64,000 bases of DNA from Sphingomonas sp. SORGH_AS_0950 (GCF_030818415.1 NZ_JAUTAE010000001.1:3684001-3748000), one strand, 5' to 3'; numbered from the stretch's first letter, positions 41,414 through 51,265 are shown. The notes: generated by a model not told the origin, from the sequence alone. Numbers and translations: made by a program.

Positions 41414-42754
41414 TCAGGGGGCGGTGCGGCGGCTCAGGCGCGATCCGATCAGCAGGGCGAGCAGCGAGAGCAGCGCGGCGGCGGCGCACCATGCGCCGGG
41501 GATCGCCTTGTCGCCGGTCGCGCCGATCAGCGCGGTGCTGATCGCGGGGGTGAAGCCGCCGAAGATCGCGGTGGCCAGGCTATAGGCCAGGCTGAAGCCG
41601 ACGGTGCGGACATGCGCCGGGATCGCCTCGGTCAGATAGACGATGAACGCGCCGTTATAGGTGGCATAGATGGCCGCGAGCAGCAGCTCGACCGTCAGCA
41701 GCCGCCCGAAGCTGGGCGCGGCGACCAGCCAGCCCATCAGCGGATAGGCGAGCAGCGCGCCGAGCAGCGTCGCGGTGATCAGCAAGGGCTTGCGCCCGAT
41801 CCGGTCGGACAGCGCCCCCATGACGGGGAGCAGGACGAAGTTGGTCACGCCGACGCACGCCGTGACGAACAGCGCGGCCCCCGGCGTCAGCGACAGCACC
41901 TTGTTGCCGAAGGTCGGGGTATAGGCGGTGATCATATAGAAGAAGACGGTCGTCATCACCGCCATCAGCGCGCCCTGGAGGACCACGCCCCAGTTGCCGC
42001 CGATGGTCCGCATGATCTGCGACAGCGGAGGATGCTCCTTGCGCTTCAGGAAGACCTCGGTCTCCTCCATGTGACGGCGGATGACGAACAGGAAGGGGAT
42101 CATCACGCAGCCGATGATGAACGGAATGCGCCAGCCCCAGGCCTGCATCGTGACGGGATCGAGGCTGGTCGACACGATCAGGCCGATCAGCGCGGCGAAG
42201 ACCACCGCCGCCTGCTGGCTGGCCGACTGCCACGAACAGAAGAAGCCCTTGCGGTTCGGCGGCGCGATCTCGTTGAGATAGACCGACACGCCGCCGACCT
42301 CGACGCCCGCCGACAGGCCCTGGACCAGTCGGCCGATCAGGATGATGACCGGGGCGGCCACGCCGATCTGGGCATAGGTGGGGGTGATCGCGATGGCGAG
42401 CGTGCCGAGCGCCATCAGGCCCAGCGTCAGGAGCAGCCCCTGGCGACGCCCATGCCGGTCGATATAGGCGCCCAGCACCAGCGCGCCGACCGGCCGCATC
42501 AGAAAGCCCGCGCCGAAGGTCATCAGCGTCAGCATCAGCGAGGCAAAGTCGCTGCCCGTGGGGAAGAACGCCTTGGAGATATAGGTGGCGTAATAGCCGA
42601 ACACCATGAAGTCGAACATTTCCAGGAAGTTGCCGCTGGCAACGATGAAGATCGACTTGAACGCCGAACGGCGCCGTTCGGGCGATATCGGCTCGGCCGC
42701 AGCGGGGGCGGCGGCGGGGAAGGGGAGGGATGCGTGGGTGGAGGCGGAGGTCAT
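41414..42754 (-). CDS. MFS transporter, metabolite:H+ symporter type (tricarballylate/citrate-like)
   Basis: A 446-residue, 12-segment MFS protein of the MHS family. Landmarks: IVASGNFLEMFDFMVFGYYAT in the first segment, the loop motif GAYIDRHGRRQGL (G-x3-D-x2-G-R-R), LVQGLSAGVEVGGVSVYLNE, and its second-half repeat GALSDRIGRKPLL. These match citrate/tricarballylate:proton symporters. Its ATG overlaps the stop of the periplasmic protein gene by 4 bp. Substrate is inferred from family only. Confidence 0.85.
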   Translation of the reverse strand: MTSASTHASLPFPAAAPAAAEPISPERRRSAFKSIFIVASGNFLEMFDFMVFGYYATYISKAFFPTGSDFASLMLTLMTFGAGFLMRPVGALVLGAYIDRHGRRQGLLLTLGLMALGTLAIAITPTYAQIGVAAPVIILIGRLVQGLSAGVEVGGVSVYLNEIAPPNRKGFFCSWQSASQQAAVVFAALIGLIVSTSLDPVTMQAWGWRIPFIIGCVMIPFLFVIRRHMEETEVFLKRKEHPPLSQIMRTIGGNWGVVLQGALMAVMTTVFFYMITAYTPTFGNKVLSLTPGAALFVTACVGVTNFVLLPVMGALSDRIGRKPLLITATLLGALLAYPLMGWLVAAPSFGRLLTVELLLAAIYATYNGAFIVYLTEAIPAHVRTVGFSLAYSLATAIFGGFTPAISTALIGATGDKAIPGAWCAAAALLSLLALLIGSRLSRRTAP

Positions 42755-43599
42755 GGCTTGGCCTTTTGCGACGCGGGTTCCAATCCGCTTTCGCGGATGA
42801 TCGGATAGGCTTTGGGGGAGGCGAGATAGGCGATCAGCGCGCGCGCCTCCGCCTGGTGCGGCGAATAGGCGACGACCCCGGCGGAGAAGGGCGTCACCTT
42901 TTGCAGCGATTCGGGGATCAGGCCGACGATGCGGATGCCCTTGACCGGCTTCAATTCGCTCAGCTGCTGAAAGCCGATCTCGGCCTGGCCCTCGGCGACG
43001 ATCCGACCGACCGGGGTGGCGGGGATCATCCGGCCCTTCGGCCGGACTTGATCGGCGACGCCCAGCCGGTCGAGCAGCGTCGACTGGATATACACGCCCG
43101 AGGCGCTGTCCGACCAGGCGACCGATCTGGCATGGACCAGGGTTGCGCGCAGAGCGTCGGGAGTGGCGATGTCGGGGGCGGGGGCGCCCGCCTTCACCGC
43201 CATCGCGATCCGGGACAGGCCTAGGTCGGTGACGGTCCCGCTGGTCACGGTCCCGGCCTGCGCCAGCTTGTCGAGCCCGCTGCGCGCGAGGATCACGACA
43301 TCGGCATCCTCGTGCCGCGCCAGCCGGTTGGGGATCGCCTGGGGCGTGTCGCCCATCGAGGGGCCGTGTTCGGTGACGATATGGACGCCGGTGTCGCGTT
43401 CATATTTCGCCGCCAGCGCCTGGAAGGCGGCGGTGAAGCCTCCCGAGGTCACGACATGGAGTTCGCGGACCGTGGCGGCCTTGGTCTCGCGCGCGACGGC
43501 GGGCTGGCCCAGCGTGCCCAGGCCCAGCAGCAGCGCGAGGCCCAGCGCGCCGCGCCGGGGCATCACGGTTCCTAACCTTGCAAATGGCGCTTTCATCAT
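42751..43599 (-). CDS. Periplasmic substrate-binding protein (ModA-like fold)
   Basis: 282 residues, signal peptide LGLALLLGLGTLGQPAVARE. A later ATG at 43563, with AGGA before it, may be the true start. The PBP-like core shows LHVVTSGGFTAAFQALAAKYERDTG at the start and ADVVILARSGLDKLAQAG, resembling molybdate-type binding proteins, but without an adjoining ABC permease or ATPase. It is co-translated with an MFS symporter, an unusual pairing, so it may deliver or sense a substrate for that carrier. Confidence 0.8.
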   Translation of the reverse strand: MMKAPFARLGTVMPRRGALGLALLLGLGTLGQPAVARETKAATVRELHVVTSGGFTAAFQALAAKYERDTGVHIVTEHGPSMGDTPQAIPNRLARHEDADVVILARSGLDKLAQAGTVTSGTVTDLGLSRIAMAVKAGAPAPDIATPDALRATLVHARSVAWSDSASGVYIQSTLLDRLGVADQVRPKGRMIPATPVGRIVAEGQAEIGFQQLSELKPVKGIRIVGLIPESLQKVTPFSAGVVAYSPHQAEARALIAYLASPKAYPIIRESGLEPASQKAKP

Positions 43600-43700
43600 A
43601 CCTCTCTCGGTCGGGCCCGCTCGGTTGCGGGTTCTTGTTGCGCGGCAGAGGCTTGAGCCATCATGCCTTACCCGGCACTAGGCATCAGGAGCGGTGCTTC

Positions 43701-43717
43701 GATCAAATGCAATGATC
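43701..43717 (+). promoter_or_regulatory. Candidate LysR-type box before the dctA-like gene
   Basis: GATCAAATGCAATGATC contains ATC-N9-GAT with a T-N11-A core, the usual LysR motif, 46 bp upstream of the likely start of the dicarboxylate carrier and within the divergent spacer. A LysR gene lies at the other end of that carrier gene. Confidence 0.45.
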
Positions 43718-43762
43718 GGTCCGCTTGATGCGTTTTGCGCATATATCGGGAGTGGGTCGACC

Positions 43763-45034
43763 TTGCGCGCCTTGCGGCACCTCTATGTCCAGATGCTGAT
43801 CGGCATATTTGCGGGGACCGCGATCGGCGTCCTGGCCCCGGCCTTCGGGCGCGATCTGGGGCCGCTGGGCATCGCCTTCGTCAAGGCGATGCGGATGATG
43901 GTGCCGCCGGTGCTGTTCTGCACCATCGTCGAGGGGATCGTGCGGCACGGCGCCGCGCGCGACACCGGCGCGACGGTGCTGCGCAGCCTGATCGTCTTTC
44001 TGGGCATCACGGTCGCCGCGCTCGCCATCGGATTGGGCGTCGCGGCGCTGATGCAGCCGGGACGCGGCCTGCCGCTGCCGCCTTATGGCGAGGCGATGGC
44101 CGAGGTCGAGCGCCAGCTGGCCGGGCACCATATCACGGGGGCGGGGGATTTCCTGGTCCGCATCGTGCCCGACACGCTGTTTTCCGCCTTTACCGCCGGG
44201 GACGTCCTGCCCGTGCTGTTCGTCGCCGGGCTGGTCGGTTTCGGCTTGCTGCGCATCGGCGAGGCGGGCGCGCCGATCGTCCGCGCGGTCGAGGCGTTGA
44301 CCCGGCTGCAACTCGCGATCTTCGGCTTTCTGATCCGCGCCGCGCCGGTGGGGGCGTTCGGCGCGATCGCGTACACGGTCGGGACGTACGGCGTGGGCTT
44401 CATCGGCTCGCTGGGGCTGCTGGTCGCGACGCTGGCGCTGGCCTGCGCCCTGTTGATCGCCGGGCTGGCGGTGATGGTATGGCTGACCACCGGCCTGGGC
44501 GGCGGCGCGTTGCTGCGGGTGTTCCGCGACGAGATCCTGATCGTTCTCGGCACCTCCTCGACCGAGGTGGTGTTGCCGCGCTTGATCCAGAAGCTGGAGG
44601 CGCTGGGCTGCCCGCGCAGCGTGGCGGGCCTGACCGTGCCGCTGGGCTATTCGCTCAACCTGGCGGGGACGGCGGTCTATCTGATCGTCGCGACGCTGTT
44701 CCTGGGCGAGGCGCTGGGGATCGCGCTGACCCCGGTGCGGGTGGCGGTCTATCTGGGCGTCATGCTGGTCACCTCCAAAGCGGCGGCGGGGGTGACGGGC
44801 AGCGGCTTTTCGGCCCTGCTCCTCACTTTGTCGCTGCTGCCCGATATTCCGGTCGGGGCGGCGGCCATGCTGATCGCGGTCGACCGCTTCCTGTCCGAAC
44901 TCCGCGCGTTGACCAGCGCCACCGCCAATGTCTCGGCGTCGCTACTCGTCGCGCGCTGGGGCGGGGCGCGGCTGGGCCTGCCGGTTGGCCCAGGCGTCGG
45001 TGAGCAGCCCCATCAGTCGACCGGCGGCGGGTGA
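43763..45034 (+). CDS. Dicarboxylate/amino-acid:cation symporter (DctA/GltP family)
   Basis: A 423-residue carrier. The TTG at 43763, preceded by CGGGAG, gives the family N-terminus (RALRHLYVQMLIGIFAGTAIG); a longer GTG-initiated frame would cover the regulatory box. Family landmarks: AFVKAMRMMVPPVLFCTIVEG, the Ser-rich hairpin ILIVLGTSSTEVVLPRL, and the substrate region PLGYSLNLAGTAVYLIVATLF. It transports C4-dicarboxylates or acidic amino acids with Na+ or H+. Its last 31 codons overlap the convergent LysR gene, giving an unusual Gly/Pro-rich tail. Confidence 0.9.
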   Translation: MRALRHLYVQMLIGIFAGTAIGVLAPAFGRDLGPLGIAFVKAMRMMVPPVLFCTIVEGIVRHGAARDTGATVLRSLIVFLGITVAALAIGLGVAALMQPGRGLPLPPYGEAMAEVERQLAGHHITGAGDFLVRIVPDTLFSAFTAGDVLPVLFVAGLVGFGLLRIGEAGAPIVRAVEALTRLQLAIFGFLIRAAPVGAFGAIAYTVGTYGVGFIGSLGLLVATLALACALLIAGLAVMVWLTTGLGGGALLRVFRDEILIVLGTSSTEVVLPRLIQKLEALGCPRSVAGLTVPLGYSLNLAGTAVYLIVATLFLGEALGIALTPVRVAVYLGVMLVTSKAAAGVTGSGFSALLLTLSLLPDIPVGAAAMLIAVDRFLSELRALTSATANVSASLLVARWGGARLGLPVGPGVGEQPHQSTGGG

Positions 45035-45880
45035 CAGGGTGGCGGAGCCGCGCCGCAGCACGCCGATGGTGCGCGTCACCGTCGCCCCGCGCAACGGCCG
45101 CCACAACAGGTCGCGCGCATCCGGCCCCTCGCACGCCAGGCGGGGCAGGACCGAGGGACCCAGCCCCGCCTGCACCAGCGCCAGCGCCGAGGTGAGCCGC
45201 GTCACCTCATAGAACCAGCGCAGCTCGATCCCCGCGCGGGCCAGCCCGGCGTCGAGCGCGGTGCGGTTGCCGCTGCCCGGATGCACCGTGACCAGCCGCA
45301 GCCCGGCCAGGTCGCTCCACGCCGGATCGACCAGTTCGGCCAGCGGATCGTCGGCGCGACAGACTAGCCCATAAGGGTCGTCGGTCAGCGGCTCATAGGT
45401 CAGGTCGCTGTCCGCCGAGACGGGCAGGGTAATGGCGAACTCCGCCTCGCCGGTCCGCACCGCCTCGGCGCATTCGGTGGCGGTCAGGTCGAGCACGCGC
45501 ACCCGCACATTGCGATAGTCGCGGCCCAGCGCCTCCAGCACGTCGGGCAGGAACCGCACCGTCGCGCTGGGGATGCTGGCGACCGTCAGCCGCCCCGCCT
45601 GCCGCTCGCCCAGCGCCATCATGCCGAGCATCGATTCGTCCAGCTCGCCCAGAAGCCGACGGAGCAGCGGCACGATCTCCTGCCCCGCCGGGGTCAGACG
45701 GACTGTCCGCGTGGTCCGCTCCAGCAAGGGGGTGCCGATGGTCGCCTCCAGCTTCTGGACCCGGCGGCTGATCGCGGGTTGCGACAGGTTCAGCTGGCGG
45801 GCGGCGTGCAGGAAGCTCCTGCCGTCCGCGATCGCCACGAACACCCTTATGTCCAGAAGCTCGAAATTCAGAGAGGCCAT
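44942..45880 (-). CDS. LysR-family transcriptional regulator
   Basis: 312 residues. The winged HTH is at residues 5-65 (FVAIADGRSFLHAARQLNLSQ, then AISRRVQKLE). The effector-binding domain starts near 90 (LTVASIPSATVRFLPDVLEAL). It is convergent with and overlaps the dctA-like gene by 93 bp, and is a likely regulator of it or of the divergent porin/MFS/binding-protein operon. Effector unknown. Confidence 0.92.
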   Translation of the reverse strand: MASLNFELLDIRVFVAIADGRSFLHAARQLNLSQPAISRRVQKLEATIGTPLLERTTRTVRLTPAGQEIVPLLRRLLGELDESMLGMMALGERQAGRLTVASIPSATVRFLPDVLEALGRDYRNVRVRVLDLTATECAEAVRTGEAEFAITLPVSADSDLTYEPLTDDPYGLVCRADDPLAELVDPAWSDLAGLRLVTVHPGSGNRTALDAGLARAGIELRWFYEVTRLTSALALVQAGLGPSVLPRLACEGPDARDLLWRPLRGATVTRTIGVLRRGSATLSPAAGRLMGLLTDAWANRQAQPRPAPARDE

Positions 45881-45944
45881 GGCCGACGATAGCAGGGGCG
45901 GCGGCGACTAAGCCAGTCGGCCCCCGCGCCCCTGCCGTCCCTCC

Positions 45945-47006
45945 TCACGGGATCAGCCCCTCGCGGCGCAGCTGGGCGAAGAGCGCGAAGAAGGCGTCGT
46001 CGGTCGGCTGATAATCGGTGAAGCCCAGCCGACGGCTCTTGCTCATGTCGGTCACCACCTCGATCGGGCGGCCGAGATCGGCGTCGCTATGCCAGGGCGA
46101 GGCGAGCCGCGCGATGTCCGCCTCGACCAGCTTCTCGCGTTCGGCGATGCCGCGCCATGTATCGGCGGAGTCGGCCATCTGCTGCTCCAGCGGCCGGACG
46201 GTGCCGTCGAACGGGGCGGCCTCGACCCCGAACCAGTCGGCGATGCGACCCCACATCCATTGCCAGCGAAAGACATCGCCGTTCACCACGTTGAACGCCT
46301 GGTCGTGCGCCGCCTCGGTCTCGGTCGCCCAGAGCAGGTGACGGGCCAGCTGCCCCGCATCGGTCATGTCGGTCAGCCCCGACCATTGCGCCGCCGATCC
46401 GGGAAAGACCATCGGCCGCCCCGCCTCGCGGCACAGCGTCGCATAGACGGCCAGCGTCGTGCCCATGTTCATCGCATTGCCGACCGCGCGCCCGATCACC
46501 GTGTGCGGCCGGTGGACGCTCCAGGTGAAGCCGTCGCGCGCGGCTGCGGCGAAGACCTCGTCCTCCTGGGCATAATAGAAATTCTCGACGTCGAGCCGAC
46601 CCTGCTCCTCGCGGAACGGGGTCTGGGGCAGCGTGCCCTTTCCATAGGCCTCGAACGGGCCGAGATAATGTTTCAGCCCGGTGACCAGCGCGACGTGGCG
46701 CGGGCCGGTCGGGCTGGAGAGGCCGGACAGAAGGTTGCGGACCATCGCCGCATTGACCCGGATATTCTCCGCCTCGCTGTCCTGGCGCAGCCATGTCGTG
46801 ATGAACACCGCATCGGGGTTCACGTCGCGCAGCGCGGCGGCGGTCGCCTCCGCATCCTGAAGGTCGGCCGCGACCGGCGCCACGCCCGGTTGCGCCACGG
46901 GACGCCGCGCCAGGCCATGGACCGTCCAGCCCCGTTCCACGAGCAGCGTCGCGGTCGCGCCGCCGACGATCCCGCTTGCGCCCACTACCAATGCCGTCTT
47001 CGTCAT
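45945..47006 (-). CDS. SDR-type NAD(P)-dependent reductase (PRISE-like)
   Basis: 353 residues from an ATG with an AGGAGGCG site. N-terminal Rossmann motif ALVVGASGIVGGATATLL. Later RHVALVTGLKHYLGPFEAYGKG, then FYYAQEDEVF with WSVHRPHTVIG, resemble progesterone 5-beta-reductase/iridoid-synthase-like enzymes (the PRISE group), which reduce C=C bonds of enones. The Tyr of the active site may be the one in NFYYAQED. It is divergent from a HxlR-type regulator, which probably controls it. Confidence 0.85.
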   Translation of the reverse strand: MTKTALVVGASGIVGGATATLLVERGWTVHGLARRPVAQPGVAPVAADLQDAEATAAALRDVNPDAVFITTWLRQDSEAENIRVNAAMVRNLLSGLSSPTGPRHVALVTGLKHYLGPFEAYGKGTLPQTPFREEQGRLDVENFYYAQEDEVFAAAARDGFTWSVHRPHTVIGRAVGNAMNMGTTLAVYATLCREAGRPMVFPGSAAQWSGLTDMTDAGQLARHLLWATETEAAHDQAFNVVNGDVFRWQWMWGRIADWFGVEAAPFDGTVRPLEQQMADSADTWRGIAEREKLVEADIARLASPWHSDADLGRPIEVVTDMSKSRRLGFTDYQPTDDAFFALFAQLRREGLIP

Positions 47007-47098
47007 CCACGCCTCCTTGTCGCCGCCCCAGCTAGGCATGGCCTTGCGCGGCTTCCAGACGGCACCATCTGGGCCCCCAGGCACGGAAAGGTAACCAT

Positions 47099-47479
47099 AT
47101 GCAGCCCGGAACCCCCGACGAGGAATGGCGCGAGGATTGCGCGCCCCGCCGCGTGCTGGAGCTGTTCGCCACCAAATGGACCAGCATGGTGCTCCACACG
47201 CTGCACGCGCGTCATGGCGGCGTCGCCCGCACCGGGGTGCTCCAGCGCAGCCTGCCGGGCATCTCGAAGAAGATGCTGACCCAGACGGTGCGCGACATGG
47301 AGGGGAGCGGCCTCATCAGCCGCCATGTGCGCAGCGCCATGCCGCCCGAGGTCGAATATCGCCTGACCGATCTCGGCCGTCGCTTCGTCGAGCCGGTCGA
47401 ACTCCTCTATGGCTGGGGGCGCAACAATGCCGATGCGCTGGACCAGTTGGCGCCGCGCCCGCATTCCCGCCGCGCCTAG
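47099..47479 (+). CDS. HxlR-family transcriptional regulator
   Basis: 126 residues with a winged HTH: VLELFATKWTSMVLHTL, then LPGISKKMLTQTVRDMEGSGLI and the wing RLTDLGRRFVEPV. HxlR proteins sense electrophiles or aldehydes and usually regulate the adjacent gene, here the divergent reductase across a 92-bp spacer. Confidence 0.9.
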   Translation: MQPGTPDEEWREDCAPRRVLELFATKWTSMVLHTLHARHGGVARTGVLQRSLPGISKKMLTQTVRDMEGSGLISRHVRSAMPPEVEYRLTDLGRRFVEPVELLYGWGRNNADALDQLAPRPHSRRA

Positions 47480-47482
47480 GGC

Positions 47483-47740
47483 GGATCGACATTCAGGATT
47501 GCGTCTTCTTCCCCTCTCCCCTGGACAGGGGAGAGGGTTAGCGAAGCTTGCCAGCTTGCTGGCTAGCGCAGCTTGGGTGAGGGGTACAGCGAGCCCAAAG
47601 GCTCGCGCGCTACGCGCATGCACCCCTCACCCAGCTCCGACTAAGCCTTTGCTCTCGCAAAGGCCAAGTCTGCGCAACCCTCTCCCCTCTGCGAGGGGCG
47701 AGGGAAGGATAGAGCATCGCAGAATGTCGATCGGCCCTGG
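47483..47740 (-). repeat. Hairpin-rich ~240-bp dispersed element, copy 2 (inverted)
   Basis: Same block order as the copy at 36729-36965 when read on the minus strand, including the outer CCCTCTCCCCT / AGGGGAGAGGG stems and the AATGTCGAT flank. Central part differs (CGCGCTACGCGCATGC here). About 150 bp without genes follow, ending in an A+T-rich promoter-like stretch (47860-47900). Confidence 0.8.
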
Positions 47741-47926
47741 ATCTTGGAGGGCATGGATCGCGGCACGCCGCGCCTGATGGGGAGGGGCCTGCGTCGATCC
47801 GACGCAATATCGTGGCGACCCAGTCGGTTGGCAGGGTCGCATGCGCCGTTAACCCGGCATGTTAACCTCTAAATTTGTAGCCAAATTTAACATATGATTA
47901 TAGCGCGGGCGTTCTGGAGGGGACCG

Positions 47927-50261
47927 ATGCGCTTTCTGACCTGTCTGACGCATGATCATGATCTGCGACTGGTGTTGCTCGCCGCGATATTCTGCCTGAC
48001 CGGCTCGGCGATCACGATAAGGCTTCTTCAGCGTCTGCGCGCCGCCGATCCCGGCACCCGGCTGGCCTGGACGTTCATGGGGGGCTTATCCACCGGCGCG
48101 ACGATCTGGTGCACCCATTTCATCGCCATGATCGCCTATCAGCCGGGCGTGACGGTGGTCTACGACCCGTTGCTGACCGGATTGTCGCTGCTGATCGCGA
48201 TCGTCGGCAGCTCGATCGCACTGGACGTGGCGGTGCGGCGCGGGGCCTTCGCGCCGATGCTGGGCGGTGCGCTGTTCGGACTGGCGGTCACCGCCATGCA
48301 CTATACCGGCATGATGGCCTTCGCCGCCCGCGGGCTGGTGTCGTGGTCGAGCGCCTATGGCGGCCTCGGTCCTGTTCTCGGTCCTGTTCGGCGCGCTGGC
48401 GTTCGGCCGCGCGCTATCGACGGGCAAGCGGGACACGCTGTGGCCCGCGACCACGCTGATGGTGACGAGCATCGTCCTGCTCCACTTCACCGGCATGGCG
48501 GCGCTCGCGATCGTCCCGGTCGAACCGGGGCTGGGCCAGCCCGACAGCCAGGGCGCGACGATGATCATGGCCTGGGCGGTCGCCGTGGTGGGGATGCTGG
48601 TGCTCGGCACCGGCTTTGCCACCTATGTCCTCGACATATCGGCCCGTGTCGCCTCGCAGCGTCGGCTGGAACAGGTGATGGAGGGCAGCGTCGATGCCAT
48701 GATCGTCGAGAGCGACGGCGTCATCATCGAGGCGAACCACGCATTCGCCGATCTGCTGGGCATCGACGGCGACGAGGTGCCGGGCCAGTCGCTTGGCCGC
48801 TGGGTCTCGGACATCGCATCGATCCAGCCAGGCGTGCTGACCCAGCGCAATATCGAGGCCGCCGACGGCTCCGCCATACCGATCGAGATCGCCCTGCGGG
48901 TCGACCGGGACCATGGCAGCTCGTACATGATCTATGCGCTTCGCGACGTGCGCCAGCGGCTGGCGCAGGAGCGGCGCATCGCGCATCTGGCGCGCAACGA
49001 CGGGCTGACCGGCCTGCCCAACCGCGCTTCGTTCCTGGAATGGTCGCATCGTCAGACCGCGGCCGACGGACCGGGACGCCGCCTGGCGCTGCTGTCGATC
49101 GATCTCGACCGGTTCAAGGACGTCAACGACACGCACGGCCATGCGGCGGGTGACCATCTGCTGACCACCATCGGGGCGCGGATGAAGCAGATGGCGCGCC
49201 CCGGCGAGTTCCTGGCCCGGCTGGGCGGGGACGAGTTCGTGGCGCTGACCGCCATCGAGGACCATGAGGACGCGATCGACCTGATCGACCGGCTGCGCGG
49301 CGCCATCACACGGCCGGTCGACTATGACCGCTCGTCGCTGAGCTGCGGCATGAGCGTGGGCGTCGCGCTGTGGCCGCAGGATGCCGACGAGATATCGGCG
49401 CTGATCAACAACGCCGATCTGGCCATGTACCGCGCCAAGTCGAGCATCGCGACCGACTTCTGCTTTTACGAAGAGGATATGGATCAGGCGGTCCGGGCCC
49501 GTCGCCGCATCGCCACCGAGCTGCGCGACGCACTGGACCAGGAACAATTCGCGATCCACTGGCAGGTCCAGGCCTCGGTCGAGACGGGCGAGACCACCGG
49601 CTATGAGGCGCTGCTGCGCTGGACCAAGCCCGACGGCACCAGCGTGTCGCCGTTCGAGTTCATCGCGATCGCCGAGCAGACCGGGCTGATCCTGCCAATC
49701 GGCGAATGGGTCCTGCGGCGTGCCTGCCGGGAGGCGGCGGCCTGGCCGGTCCCCTGGAAGATCGCGGTGAACCTGTCGCCGGTCCAGCTCGGCCATGTCG
49801 ACCTGCCCCGGCTGGTCCATCAGATCCTGATCGAAACCGGTATGTCGCCCGCGCGGCTGGAGCTGGAGATCACCGAGTCCGCGATGATCGCCGACCCCGA
49901 GCGGACCACGCATATCCTGCGCCAGTTGAAGGCGCTCGGCGTGTCGATCGCGATGGACGATTTCGGCACCGGCTATTCGTCGCTGTCGACGCTGCGGTCC
50001 TTCCCCTTCGACAAGATCAAGCTCGACCGCTCGTTCATGAGCGAACTCGACTTCGCCCCGCAATCGGCGGCGATCATCCGCGCGGTGCTGGCGCTGGGCG
50101 AAAGCCTGTCGATCCCGATCCTGGCCGAAGGCGTGGAAACCGCCTCGCAGCTCGACTTCCTCCGGGCCGAGGGGTGCAACGAAGCGCAAGGCTATCTGCT
50201 GGGCCGTCCCGGCCTGATCGTCACGGACGGACAGGCGAAGGCCGCCGAACACGCCGCCTAG
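47927..50261 (+). pseudogene. MHYT-PAS-GGDEF-EAL c-di-GMP protein, split by a frameshift
   Basis: The ATG at 47927 (GGAGGGG site) begins an MHYT sensor: HFIAMIAYQPG and MHYTGMMAF are in this frame, but the third repeat (LHFTGMAAL) is in the +1 frame. The two meet at about 48350 (YG versus MAASVLFS). One extra base, or two missing, would explain it. From 48357 to 50261 the second frame carries the last MHYT segments, a PAS domain (residues about 75-200), a GGDEF domain with the motif intact (LARLGGDEFVAL) and an EAL domain with YEALLRW and DDFGTGYSSL. If the frame is truly broken, the cyclase and phosphodiesterase part may be made from the internal ATG at 48357 without a complete sensor. A sequencing error is possible. 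Confidence 0.8.
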
Positions 50262-50267
50262 CGCGGA

Positions 50268-51176
50268 TCACCAGTCCTGCGCCATGCCGGGTATGCGCTC
50301 GACCAGGAAGTCGATCCAGGCGCGGACGCGGGCGGACAGGCGGCGGCGGCTGTGCGTCACCGAATGGACCGCGCCCAGCGCCATGTAATCGGCATCGAGC
50401 GTCACCTCGACCAGTTCGCCCCGGCGGATCGCGTCGGCGGCGATGAAGCGGGGGCCATAGACCAGTCCCTGTCCCGCGATCGCCGCGCGGACCAGCGCCT
50501 CGCCGTTATTGGCGTGCAGCGATCCCCGGACGGGCACCAGGCGGCTGCCGTCGCGGCCAAAGCCCCACATCGTCGCGCCCGGCTGGGTCATCAGCGTATA
50601 GCCCAGGCAATCATGGTCGCGCAGATCGTCCAGCGTGCGCGGCAGGCCCCGTTCGGCCAGATAGGCCGGGGCGGCGCAGATGGCGAGGCGGACGGGCGCC
50701 AGGCGGCGCGCGACCAGCGCGCTGTCACTCAGCCGACCGATGCGGATCGCCATGTCCCATCGCTCCTCCAGCAGGTCGACATAGCGGTCGTCCAGCCCCA
50801 GCTCGATCGTGACGCCGGGATGGCGACGATGGAATTCGGCGGCCAGCCCGGCGACATGCATCACGCCGAAGGTCGCGGGCGCGCTGACGCGGAGCAGCCC
50901 CTCGACCGCGCGCGACTGGGCCGAGGCGTCGGCATCGGCTTCGGCGATCTCGGCCAGCACCCGCTCGGCGCGGTCGAGATAGGCCGCCCCCGCATCGGTC
51001 AGCGCCAGCCGCCGCGTCGAACGCTGGACCAGCAGGGTGCCGAGCCGCGCCTCCAGCGCGTCGAGATGCCGTGCCGCCATGGTCGGCGACATGCCCATCG
51101 CCCGCCCGGCGGCGGACAGTCCGCCCAGCCGGATCGCGCGGACGAACACCTCCATCCCGGTCAGCCGATCCGCCAT
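50268..51176 (-). CDS. LysR-family transcriptional regulator
   Basis: 302 residues from an ATG with AGGAGTATC. The HTH is at residues 5-60 (FVRAIRLGGLSAAGRAMGMSPTMAAR) and the effector domain follows (GLLRVSAPATFGVMHVAGLAA). Divergent from a LigB dioxygenase/QOR2/DoxX operon, which is its likely target, across about 90 bp. Confidence 0.92.
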   Translation of the reverse strand: MADRLTGMEVFVRAIRLGGLSAAGRAMGMSPTMAARHLDALEARLGTLLVQRSTRRLALTDAGAAYLDRAERVLAEIAEADADASAQSRAVEGLLRVSAPATFGVMHVAGLAAEFHRRHPGVTIELGLDDRYVDLLEERWDMAIRIGRLSDSALVARRLAPVRLAICAAPAYLAERGLPRTLDDLRDHDCLGYTLMTQPGATMWGFGRDGSRLVPVRGSLHANNGEALVRAAIAGQGLVYGPRFIAADAIRRGELVEVTLDADYMALGAVHSVTHSRRRLSARVRAWIDFLVERIPGMAQDW

Positions 51177-51265
51177 TTGATACTCCTGGTTCAAGGTCAT
51201 TCTATCAGAACGCCGATTATCACGGATGCGGGGCCATTCCATATCGGTCGGCGAAAGGATGTCCC

